NCBI GenBank assembly: GCA_003232965.1 | Contig: QIKG01000006.1 | Coordinates: 1-6,150, forward strand | Reading direction: 5' to 3' | DNA: 6,150 nt | From: Oceanospirillales bacterium | GTDB lineage: Bacteria > Pseudomonadota > Gammaproteobacteria > Xanthomonadales > SZUA-36 | Notes under the pieces: generated by a model | What the model was told of the DNA's origin: nothing | The model's input: only the letters and a program-made list of their open reading frames with translations | The model's database searches: none | Made by a program: the position numbers and the translations under genes | Shown here: piece after piece, positions 1-6,150 of the stretch | Layout: every line of letters starts with the position of its first letter | Position numbering within the stretch: the stretch's first letter is position 1

Positions 1-372
1 TTCATACTTGAGTAACTGGCGCTCTTCCTTGGATGAGCCCGAGGGCATATAAACAGAAATTACGGTTAAATTACCCACTTCTACCTGCAGCCAACGACCT
101 TCATTATCAAACCAGTCGATGCCGACACCAATTTGCACATTATCGGGCGTATGCGGGGTGTAAATTGCGGTGCCGCTATAGCCTTTTTTCTCGGCATCAG
201 AAAAATATACATTCTGACCTTGAGGATGAAACACCTCAGCATCAAGCTGATGTTGCTGAGCTTTGGTTTCCTGAATGCATACAAAATCTGCTTTTTGTGC
301 CGCCAGCCACTCAAAAAAACCCTTGCGTGCCGCGGCGCGGATACCATTAGTATTAACTGAAATTATGCGCAT
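1..372 (-). CDS. xthA: Exodeoxyribonuclease III (AP endonuclease), N-terminal part, cut by window edge
   Basis: Reading the minus strand from the ATG at 372-370 gives an open frame of 124 codons that runs off the left edge without a stop, so the 3' half is missing (the family is usually about 255-270 residues). It begins MRIISVNTNGIRAAARKGFF, the typical start of XthA-type exonuclease III. N7 in the VNTNG motif, the catalytic metal-binding glutamate E35 in IQETK, and Y108 in SVYMPSG match E. coli Asn7, Glu34 and Tyr109. The family removes nucleotides 3'-5' from double-stranded DNA and cleaves abasic sites in base excision repair in the cytoplasm. The retained glutamate argues against the related Pseudomonas regulator Crc, which as I recall has aspartate there. 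The start overlaps the stop of the upstream DUF885 gene by one base (TAATG). A GGAGA ribosome-binding site lies at 387-383, about 10 bases before the ATG. The other catalytic residues are outside the window. Confidence 0.93.
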   Translation of the reverse strand, partial: MRIISVNTNGIRAAARKGFFEWLAAQKADFVCIQETKAQQHQLDAEVFHPQGQNVYFSDAEKKGYSGTAIYTPHTPDNVQIGVGIDWFDNEGRWLQVEVGNLTVISVYMPSGSSKEERQLLKYE

Positions 373-2186
373 TATTGTTGTTTCTCCAAAATATACCGAT
401 CAACTTCTTGCTCAACTAGGGTTAGTGGCAGGCCGCCATGGGTTAACACCGCATCATGAAAATCGCGAATATCAAACTTATCGCCCAGTTCTTGTCTGGC
501 TCGCTCGCGCAGCTCCAGAATTTTTAACATCCCCACTTTATACGCCAATGCTTGCCCTGGCATTACCATATAGCGCTCAACCTCAGCAACCACTTCACCT
601 TTAGGCATGCCCGTTTTTTCTAACATATACCGAATCGCTCGCTCCCTGGACCAACGCTTTTTGTGCAGACCTGTATCTACAACCAGCCGCACAGCCCGGA
701 ACATTTCTGCCTGTAAACGACCCAAGTTATGCAGCGGGTTTTCAAGCATTCCCATTTCATAGGCCAACTGCTCGGAATACAATGCCCAACCTTCGGAAAA
801 AGCGGTAAATGGTAAGAAATTTCGGAACATTGGTACGCCCTTGATCTCCATGGCAATGGCTATCTGTAAGTGATGCCCCGGCATGGCCTCATGATAGGCC
901 AGCGTAGGCATGCCCCATTGGGTAATCGCTGAAAAATCCCGCAAGTTAGCGTAAAAGATGCCTGGGCGAGAACCATCCATTGTCGGCGGGTTGTAATATG
1001 CCCCGGGCGCTGTATCTTGTTTAAATTCTGGAATCCGCTCTACTTTAACTGGCGCCTGCGGCAAGGTTCCAAACCAGTCTGGAAGTTTAACTGTGATCTC
1101 CTCAATCAGCTGCTGGTAGTCTTGCAGAATCTGATCGCCAGTAGTTTCACCGGGCTGATACAAGTAACGCGGGTCTTGTGACAAAGCTTGCACGCGGGTA
1201 CCGACACTACCTTCACAGAGATTTTGCACACAGAGTATTTGATCCATAGCGGCTTCTATTCGGCGTACTTCAGCACGCCCAATTTTATGGATTTGTGTTG
1301 CTGTCATATCTGTAGTGGTATTGGCACGAACCTTGAGGTCGTAAAATGCGTCACCATCAGGTAGTGACCACACCCCATGGTTCTGGGTAGCCTTAGGTTT
1401 AAGCCGTTGGAAATATTTTATGAGTTGCCTGTAGGCCGGTAGCACACTAAGTCGGATTGCACTTGCAGCTCGCAACTCCAGAGATTTGCGCACATCAACA
1501 TTGAGCTGATCTAGCTTTTCAACTTTTTCTATAAAAGTACTATATAGAATATTTTCTTCGATTGGCTGGGCGCTAAACTCATGCATTTCTTTGAGTACTT
1601 TCTGAACCACAAACCTGGGTGGAATAATGCCTTTTTCTTCACGCAACTCCAGCCCTTGTATGACCCCGGCAAACTTTTCATCAAACTGATTGAGTCTGGC
1701 AATATAATCCTCAGCCTCACGCCGAGAGGTAATTAGGTGCTGAGTTGCCATGAAGGTCGGCAAATTACTCTGCACCCCAAACAGCTGGTTAACCGGATAG
1801 TTATGATACATAAACTGTTCGCCAGCAACGATGTCTTCCAGAAACCAGGAAAGCACCGCATAGGAAAGCTGTTCTTCACCTTCCAGCTCGGAGGAATCAT
1901 AGGCCAGCAAGTGCTCCAGATTACGGCGGGTAATAGCGGCATCCTCGACGGCTCTCGCCGGACTGGAATCAGATAGCTCATCATTTTTATAATGCAAACC
2001 CATTGGTTCCAGCAGCCGCAAGCTGGAAAGCGTCTCCGGATTTCTGAACATAAACTCAATAAAAACTTTATTATAAAACAGGTTCAAACTGAGTGGTTTG
2101 AAGTAGATGGTATGCAGAACAAAGACACCCGTCAGCAGAACTACTGTTACTAAACCAAGACCTAACCATTTAATAAATCTTTTCAC
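372..2186 (-). CDS. DUF885 family putative zinc metallopeptidase, membrane-anchored
   Basis: This 604-residue protein belongs to the DUF885 family (COG4805-like), mostly uncharacterised proteins regarded as gluzincin-type peptidases. Residues 1-7 are basic (MKRFIKW) and are followed by one hydrophobic segment at about 8-29. There is no lipobox cysteine, so I infer an uncleaved signal anchor with the bulk in the periplasm. The family signature HEAMPGHH lies at 432-439, supplying the HExxH-like metal ligands and catalytic glutamate. FSEGWALYSE at 463-472 probably supplies the third ligand (E465). Conserved C-terminal blocks are YMVMPGQALAYKVG (539-552) and FHDAVLTHGGLPLTLVEQEV (576-595). The start is GTG at 2186-2184, overlapping the glnS TAG by one base. 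No good Shine-Dalgarno precedes it, so translation is probably coupled to glnS. The next in-frame methionine (46) would remove the membrane segment. The frame appears intact. Substrate is unknown; peptide or dipeptide cleavage is inferred from the motif only. Confidence 0.88.
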   Translation of the reverse strand: MKRFIKWLGLGLVTVVLLTGVFVLHTIYFKPLSLNLFYNKVFIEFMFRNPETLSSLRLLEPMGLHYKNDELSDSSPARAVEDAAITRRNLEHLLAYDSSELEGEEQLSYAVLSWFLEDIVAGEQFMYHNYPVNQLFGVQSNLPTFMATQHLITSRREAEDYIARLNQFDEKFAGVIQGLELREEKGIIPPRFVVQKVLKEMHEFSAQPIEENILYSTFIEKVEKLDQLNVDVRKSLELRAASAIRLSVLPAYRQLIKYFQRLKPKATQNHGVWSLPDGDAFYDLKVRANTTTDMTATQIHKIGRAEVRRIEAAMDQILCVQNLCEGSVGTRVQALSQDPRYLYQPGETTGDQILQDYQQLIEEITVKLPDWFGTLPQAPVKVERIPEFKQDTAPGAYYNPPTMDGSRPGIFYANLRDFSAITQWGMPTLAYHEAMPGHHLQIAIAMEIKGVPMFRNFLPFTAFSEGWALYSEQLAYEMGMLENPLHNLGRLQAEMFRAVRLVVDTGLHKKRWSRERAIRYMLEKTGMPKGEVVAEVERYMVMPGQALAYKVGMLKILELRERARQELGDKFDIRDFHDAVLTHGGLPLTLVEQEVDRYILEKQQ

Positions 2187-3868
2187 TATTTATTGCCGCG
2201 CTTTGCCCATGAATCTCGAAGGCTTACTGTTCTATTCAGCACGGGCTTTTCTTTTGTGGAGTCTTGCGCATCATGACAAAAATAACCGACTCTTTCAAAC
2301 TGGCAAAAACCACCGGCTTCAATAAACGAAGGCTCAACCATGGCAGTTACTTTGCTCAGGCAGTCCGGGTTAATGAATTCCCTGAAGTCACGATCTTTAT
2401 CTGCCAAGGGGTTCTCAACATTAAACAAACGGTCATACAGGCGCACTTCGGTAGGTACACCATGCTCGGCTGAAACCCAGTGAATAGTACCTTTAACCCG
2501 GCGACTGGACTCGGGCATGCCGCTGCGGGTTTGCGGGTCCAGCTCGCAATGTACTTCAATCACTTCACCATTGTCATCTTTGATAAGGTCAACGAACTTG
2601 ATAATAAAGGCATTGCGTAAGCGAACCTCGCCGCCCGGCTTAAGACGGAAGTATTTGCGTACCGGTTCTTCCATAAAATCGCCGCGTTCGATATAAATTT
2701 CCCGCGTAATTGGTATCCGGCGCGTGCCCATGGATTCATCCTGCGGGTGGCGGGCCGCTTCAAACCATTCGGTTTCGCCTTCCGGAAAGTTCAGCAAGAC
2801 TACTTTCAAAGGATCCAGTACCGCCATCGCCCGTGGGGCGGTGGTATTTAATTCGTTGCGCACTTCGTTTTCCAGCACACCAAGCGGAATAATGGATTCA
2901 GATTTAGTCACTCCAATAACCTCGGAAAAATTCCGGATCGCCGCCGGCGGATAACCACGCCTGCGCATCGCTGCCAGGGTTGGCATACGCGGATCATCCC
3001 AGCCATCGACCAGGCCTTCATCGACCAGCATTTTCAGCCGCCGCTTGCTCATTACTGTGTAATCTAAATTCAGGCGGGCAAATTCGATTTGCTGTGGGTG
3101 TGCCTTAACCGAAACATTATCCAGCACCCAGTCATACAGCGGTCGATGATCTTCAAACTCCAAGGTGCAGAGTGAATGCGTGATGCCTTCAAGCGCATCA
3201 GAAATGCAGTGGGCGAAATCATACATGGGGTAAATATGCCATTCATCGCCCGTGCGTTGATGGGCGATATTGCGAATTCGGTAAATGGTGGGATCACGCA
3301 GCTTAATATTTGGCGATGCCATATCAATTTTAGCCCGCAATACAAAGCGACCATCTTCAAACTCACCTACTCGCATGCGCTGAAACAAATCCAATGACTC
3401 TTCCAGCGGCCGTTCCCGCCAAGGACTCGGACGACCGGCTGTCGTTAGGGTGCCACGATATTCACGCATTTCCTCAGCACTGAGTTCTTCAACATAGGCT
3501 TTGCCTGTCTCAATCAATTCGACCGCAAAATTATAAAAATCCGGGAAATAATCTGAGGCATGACGAAGTTCATCCCATTCAAAACCCAGCCAGCGAACAT
3601 CTTTCTCGATTGCACGAGCGTAGGCTTCTTCCTCTTTGCAGGGATTGGTATCATCAAAACGCAAATTGGTCAGCCCTGAAAACTCTGCTGCCAAACCGAA
3701 GTTCAGGCAAATGGCTTTCGCATGACCAATATGCAAAAACCCGTTAGGCTCAGGCGGAAAGCGGGTTTTAATGCTTTGGTGCTTGCCGGAATCGAGGTCT
3801 GCAATAACTATATTGCGGATAAAGTGACTGGTTTTCGGGTTATTATCTGAATTTGAATGCTGGCTCAT
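2186..3868 (-). CDS. glnS: Glutaminyl-tRNA synthetase (GlnRS)
   Basis: Cytoplasmic class Ic aminoacyl-tRNA synthetase that ligates glutamine to tRNA-Gln using ATP. With the start chosen here it has 560 residues, close to the 554 of E. coli. The Rossmann-fold catalytic domain holds the class I signatures HIGH (46-49, in PPEPNGFLHIGHAK) and MSKRR (273-277). Between them is the highly conserved IYPMYDFAHCISDALEGITH block (about 212-231). The C-terminal half is the two-barrel anticodon-binding region, ending in the typical EKPVLNRTVSLRDSWAK. The ATG at 3868-3866 starts MSQHSNSDNNPKTSHFIRNI, aligning with the E. coli N-terminus just before NFIRQI. An in-frame ATG at 3937-3935 would add 23 residues that match nothing I know and has no Shine-Dalgarno. 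The chosen start itself has only a weak AGAAG about 12 bases upstream. It is the first gene of an apparent three-gene unit, and its TAG overlaps the next GTG. Direct charging by GlnRS is typical of gamma- and betaproteobacteria. Confidence 0.96.
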   Translation of the reverse strand: MSQHSNSDNNPKTSHFIRNIVIADLDSGKHQSIKTRFPPEPNGFLHIGHAKAICLNFGLAAEFSGLTNLRFDDTNPCKEEEAYARAIEKDVRWLGFEWDELRHASDYFPDFYNFAVELIETGKAYVEELSAEEMREYRGTLTTAGRPSPWRERPLEESLDLFQRMRVGEFEDGRFVLRAKIDMASPNIKLRDPTIYRIRNIAHQRTGDEWHIYPMYDFAHCISDALEGITHSLCTLEFEDHRPLYDWVLDNVSVKAHPQQIEFARLNLDYTVMSKRRLKMLVDEGLVDGWDDPRMPTLAAMRRRGYPPAAIRNFSEVIGVTKSESIIPLGVLENEVRNELNTTAPRAMAVLDPLKVVLLNFPEGETEWFEAARHPQDESMGTRRIPITREIYIERGDFMEEPVRKYFRLKPGGEVRLRNAFIIKFVDLIKDDNGEVIEVHCELDPQTRSGMPESSRRVKGTIHWVSAEHGVPTEVRLYDRLFNVENPLADKDRDFREFINPDCLSKVTAMVEPSFIEAGGFCQFERVGYFCHDAQDSTKEKPVLNRTVSLRDSWAKRGNK

Positions 3869-4029
3869 TTCGAATATCGCTTCTGATTGGCTAAAATTAT
3901 TTGCATGTTTTTGCAATCTAATTTGGCATTTGTCCATTAAAGGTGTAAATTCTATCGCATCATTGATGGTTATAGTGCTTAATAGCCATATTAATCTATA
4001 AAAATAACGAACATCACATAGGGAATATC
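3869..4029. promoter_or_regulatory. Divergent AT-rich intergenic region between glnS and the symporter gene
   Basis: This stretch must hold the promoters for both divergent genes. No near-consensus sigma-70 pair is visible. On the minus strand the best -10 candidate is TAGAAT (3954-3949), with no recognisable -35. A start of transcription from it would fall about 7 bases downstream, near 3942, which would leave almost no leader for the longer glnS start. On the plus strand TTGATG (3963-3968) and CATATT (3987-3992), 18 bases apart, form a weak pair. The symporter ribosome-binding site AGGGA lies at 4020-4024. TTGCA occurs twice exactly 10 bases apart (3901-3905 and 3911-3915). Promoter positions are guesses; the regulatory role of the region is inferred from the divergent layout. 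Confidence 0.4.
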
Positions 4030-5322
4030 ATGTCATACGGTAACTTGAGTCTCAGCGCGAAAATTTTTCTTGCTATGGTGTCCGGCCTAATAATCGGTCT
4101 GTTTCTCCAATATGGCCTTGGCAGTCCGGATTGGGTAAATACCTGGCTCACTGGCGGGATATTTTTTGTTATCGGCAAAATCTTCATCAGCCTGCTGAAA
4201 ATGCTGGTTGTGCCGCTGGTATTTGTTTCGCTAGTTACCGGGACATCAGCCTTAGCCGACCCGTCTACACTGGGCCGAATCGGCTTTAAAACTATTGGTC
4301 TCTATTTAATAACAACGGGCATTGCGGTTTCTCTGGCATTACTTGCTGCTGTCATCTTCCAACCCGGCATCGGTGCGGAGCCCGCAGCGGCTGCACTTAA
4401 AGAAATCACTACCAATAAATCTTTTGTCCAGGTACTCGTTGATATTGTCCCCACCAACCCGGTCAGTGCCATGGCCAATGGCGACATGCTGCCAATTATC
4501 GTGTTTGCAGTCATGCTGGGTATCGCTATTACCCACAGCGGCAAAGCCGGTGCCAATATCGCTAGCTTTTTCTCCAACCTGAACGAAGTCATTATGAAGC
4601 TCGTTACCTTCGTCATGAAAATGGCCCCGATAGGCGTTTTTTCCCTGATTTTAATACTCGGCGCAACGCTGGATTTTGCTGAATTTGCCAAGGTTGCCAA
4701 ATACATTGTATTGGTATTAGCCGTTCTGTTTATTCACGGTTTGATTGTCTATCCAACCATGCTGTCGCTTCTCGCAGGGCTCAACCCGATTACCTTCCTT
4801 AAAAAAATGCGCCCGGCAATGATGTTTGCGTTCTCAACCGCATCATCCAATGCCACCATTCCAGTGACCATGGAAACTGTGGAAAAACGCATTGGTGTTA
4901 ATAATCGAGTCTCATCCTTCACCATCCCTATGGGTGCGACTATTAATATGGACGGCACCGCTATCATGCAGGGCATTGCCACCGGGTTTATCGCCCAGTT
5001 CTACGGTATTGATCTCTCGCTTTCTCAATACCTGATGATAGTGGTTATGATTATTATGGCCTCTATCGGCACCGCTGGTGTACCAAGTGTAGGTCTGGTG
5101 ATCTTAGCTGGTGTACTGGCCAATGTTGGCCTGCCTATTGAGGGTATCGCCCTGATATTGGGTGTTGACCGACTGCTGGATATGACGCGTACCGCTGTTA
5201 ATGTAACTGGCGATGCTACCGTGACTACCATTGTGGCCAAGTCAGAGAATGCGCTGGATCTTACGATATTCAATGACCCCAAAGCCGGAATGAAGTTTGA
5301 AAAGGGCGAGGCAACTCACTGA
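4030..5322 (+). CDS. Dicarboxylate/amino acid:cation symporter (SLC1/DAACS family), probable glutamate/aspartate transporter
   Basis: A 430-residue inner-membrane secondary transporter of the GltPh/GltP/DctA family, normal in length, with many hydrophobic segments from about residue 11 onward. Reentrant loop HP1 contains TASSNATIPVTME (270-282). TM7 carries the NMDGT motif (306-310) that lines the cation and substrate sites. HP2 is GTAGVPSVG (347-355). TM8 reads VDRLLDMTRTAVNVTGD (379-395). There D384, R387, T388 and N391 correspond to GltPh D394, R397, T398 and N401, which bind the acidic amino acid, and D395 to the sodium ligand D405. The TM8 arginine favours glutamate or aspartate over neutral amino acids, and the pattern differs from C4-dicarboxylate DctA. 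Whether Na+ or H+ drives uptake cannot be decided. The ATG at 4030 has an AGGGA ribosome-binding site at 4020-4024, five bases upstream. It is transcribed divergently from glnS and appears monocistronic. GltP or GltT would be reasonable names, but I do not assign one. Confidence 0.93.
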   Translation: MSYGNLSLSAKIFLAMVSGLIIGLFLQYGLGSPDWVNTWLTGGIFFVIGKIFISLLKMLVVPLVFVSLVTGTSALADPSTLGRIGFKTIGLYLITTGIAVSLALLAAVIFQPGIGAEPAAAALKEITTNKSFVQVLVDIVPTNPVSAMANGDMLPIIVFAVMLGIAITHSGKAGANIASFFSNLNEVIMKLVTFVMKMAPIGVFSLILILGATLDFAEFAKVAKYIVLVLAVLFIHGLIVYPTMLSLLAGLNPITFLKKMRPAMMFAFSTASSNATIPVTMETVEKRIGVNNRVSSFTIPMGATINMDGTAIMQGIATGFIAQFYGIDLSLSQYLMIVVMIIMASIGTAGVPSVGLVILAGVLANVGLPIEGIALILGVDRLLDMTRTAVNVTGDATVTTIVAKSENALDLTIFNDPKAGMKFEKGEATH

Positions 5323-5571
5323 GTATTTCCAGACTCACAAGTCACATTGAAACAGCCAGTTAATGGCGTGCTGGTATTTATGCCCCACTGTCAGGCAAGC
5401 GCAGGCCCTACTGAATGATGCGCTTACCGTCTAGGTGATTTGGGAGTTGTAGCAGTCAAATTTACAAAATAACTTGATGGCTTAGTGGCTTTGCTTTTAT
5501 CCTATTGATTAAGAGCCTCAGCCCTAAAAGTACCACTAGTCAATCATGGACATGCATAAGAACAACATGAT
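5323..5571. other. Intergenic gap between convergent genes, no gene seen
   Basis: The symporter gene and the downstream minus-strand enzyme gene converge on this 249-base stretch. I find no credible coding frame and no tRNA. No classic intrinsic terminator (GC-rich stem directly followed by a T run) is visible for either gene. The most ordered element is the inverted repeat at 5394-5428. A smaller GCCA/TGGC stem with a five-base loop sits at 5355-5367. Confidence 0.6.
5394..5428. repeat. Imperfect inverted repeat, possible RNA hairpin or terminator
   Basis: The arms AAGCGCA (5397-5403) and TGCGCTT (5419-5425) are perfectly complementary over seven bases around a 15-base loop. After one C/A mismatch, two further G-C pairs (5394-5395 with 5427-5428) extend the stem. 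It lies about 70 bases past the symporter stop and between convergent genes, where a bidirectional terminator or mRNA 3'-end stabilising hairpin would be expected. No T run follows on either strand, so it is not a standard Rho-independent terminator. Chance occurrence is possible. Confidence 0.35.
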
Positions 5572-6150
5572 TTATCTAAACAAGGTGCTAATTTTACTGC
5601 CAGCATATAGTTTTTCGGTATTCCGCTCTGCCATGAGTATGCGTGTGTTCTCTTCAATAAATGCAACAGTTGCATCAGAAAAAGAGCTGCCTAGGCTAAA
5701 GCGCCTAACGCCTAATTCCTTTAGTCCCTTGGTATCTACCAGGCTTGGTAGGGACATGATATTTAATGGAGCCTTAATTGTGGCTGTAAGTTGTTTGATT
5801 TCCTCAGCCTGGCTTAGTCCTGGCACAAATATCCCATCGGCTCCGCTGCTAACATAATCAGCTGTTCTTTCAAGCGTCTCCGCTAACGGGTTTTTTAGTT
5901 GTAAATATGTGTCTGTTCTGGCATTGATGAAGAATTCCTGATAGCCATTTTTATTTAATATATTTCTTATACTCTCAATTTGCTCGCATTGTGCATTTTT
6001 ATCCCGCAATCCGGGCTTACTCTTCAGGGAATCCTCTATATTAATACCTACAACCCCCATATTAGCCAGCTGCAATATATTCTCAGCCACTGTATCCATA
6101 TCCTCAGAATAGCCAGATTCAACATCGACTGTTACTGGAATCTCAACGGC
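5572..6150 (-). CDS. Isocitrate lyase/PEP mutase superfamily enzyme, C-terminal part, cut by window edge
   Basis: The frame is open from the right edge to the TAA at 5574-5572, giving 192 visible residues. The internal ATG at 6099 is not the start, because homology continues upstream of it. Family members have about 250-290 residues, so roughly 60-100 are missing. Numbering from the edge, VTVDVESGY (6-14) corresponds to the Mg2+-binding VDADTGYG of PEP mutase, with D9 kept and glutamate (E11) in place of the second aspartate. GINIED (35-40) holds the conserved glutamate, and INARTD (75-80) the conserved arginine. SGADGIFVPG (102-111) and LGVRRFSLGSSF (about 147-158) complete the TIM-barrel signatures. 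The gating-loop region after IED has no KKCGH/KRCGH cysteine motif, so isocitrate or 2-methylisocitrate lyase activity is unlikely. The canonical PEP mutase EDKxFPK motif is also absent. The exact reaction on a 2-oxoacid-type substrate is unknown. By eye the gene is more AT-rich than its neighbours. Confidence 0.85.
   Translation of the reverse strand, partial: AVEIPVTVDVESGYSEDMDTVAENILQLANMGVVGINIEDSLKSKPGLRDKNAQCEQIESIRNILNKNGYQEFFINARTDTYLQLKNPLAETLERTADYVSSGADGIFVPGLSQAEEIKQLTATIKAPLNIMSLPSLVDTKGLKELGVRRFSLGSSFSDATVAFIEENTRILMAERNTEKLYAGSKISTLFR

Noticed and set aside
275..604. Plus-strand 109-codon open frame (and two shorter ones at 33-360)
   Set aside because: They lie antisense to xthA and the end of the DUF885 gene, both of which show clear family motifs; the translations show no recognisable domain.
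4302..4706. Minus-strand 134-codon open frame inside the symporter gene
   Set aside because: It is antisense to a clearly recognised transporter, with low-complexity composition mirroring the membrane-helix codons and no motif of its own.
5355..5367. Intrinsic terminator just after the symporter stop
   Set aside because: The stem is only four base pairs (GCCA/TGGC) and no T run follows, so it does not meet the usual criteria.
5394..5440. Integron attC site
   Set aside because: The hairpin suggested it, but I see no paired core sites of the GTTRRRY/RYYYAAC type at its ends and no cassette-like genes around it.
5546..5857. Plus-strand 103-codon open frame opposite the PEP-mutase-like gene
   Set aside because: The minus-strand frame has strong superfamily motifs across the same bases; the plus-strand protein resembles nothing known to me and has no clear ribosome-binding site.
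6097..6099. ATG at 6099 as the start of the PEP-mutase-like gene
   Set aside because: The frame stays open to the window edge, and the 17 upstream residues include the conserved VTVDVESGY motif, so the true start is outside the window.

Overview
The window looks like an ordinary stretch of a gammaproteobacterial chromosome. Supporting this are a canonical GlnRS-type glutaminyl-tRNA synthetase closely resembling the E. coli enzyme, an XthA-type exonuclease III, and tightly packed genes with one-base stop/start overlaps. Genus cannot be decided from the sequence alone; a free-living aquatic or marine relative of Pseudomonas or Cellvibrio is a guess. I see no mobile element, CRISPR array, tRNA, rRNA or obvious defence system.

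Layout. Positions 1-3868 carry three minus-strand genes that read as one transcription unit, in the order glnS, a membrane-anchored DUF885 putative zinc peptidase, and xthA (its 3' part lies beyond the left edge). Both junctions are one-base overlaps: TAG/GTG at 2184-2188 and TAA/ATG at 370-374. A roughly 160-base AT-rich intergenic region (3869-4029) separates this unit from a divergent plus-strand gene (4030-5322). That gene encodes an SLC1-family dicarboxylate/amino acid:cation symporter whose binding-site residues point to glutamate or aspartate. A 249-base gap (5323-5571) follows, with no gene but an imperfect inverted repeat. The right end (5572-6150, minus strand) is the C-terminal two thirds or so of an isocitrate lyase/PEP mutase superfamily enzyme cut by the window edge.

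How the genes fit together. glnS and the transporter share a divergent promoter region and both concern glutamine/glutamate, but a functional link is only an inference. The putative operon combines translation, probable peptide hydrolysis at the membrane or periplasm, and DNA repair, which looks like co-expression of housekeeping genes rather than a pathway. The least characterised parts are the DUF885 protein and the PEP-mutase-like enzyme. I found no convincing evidence for a new multi-gene system here.
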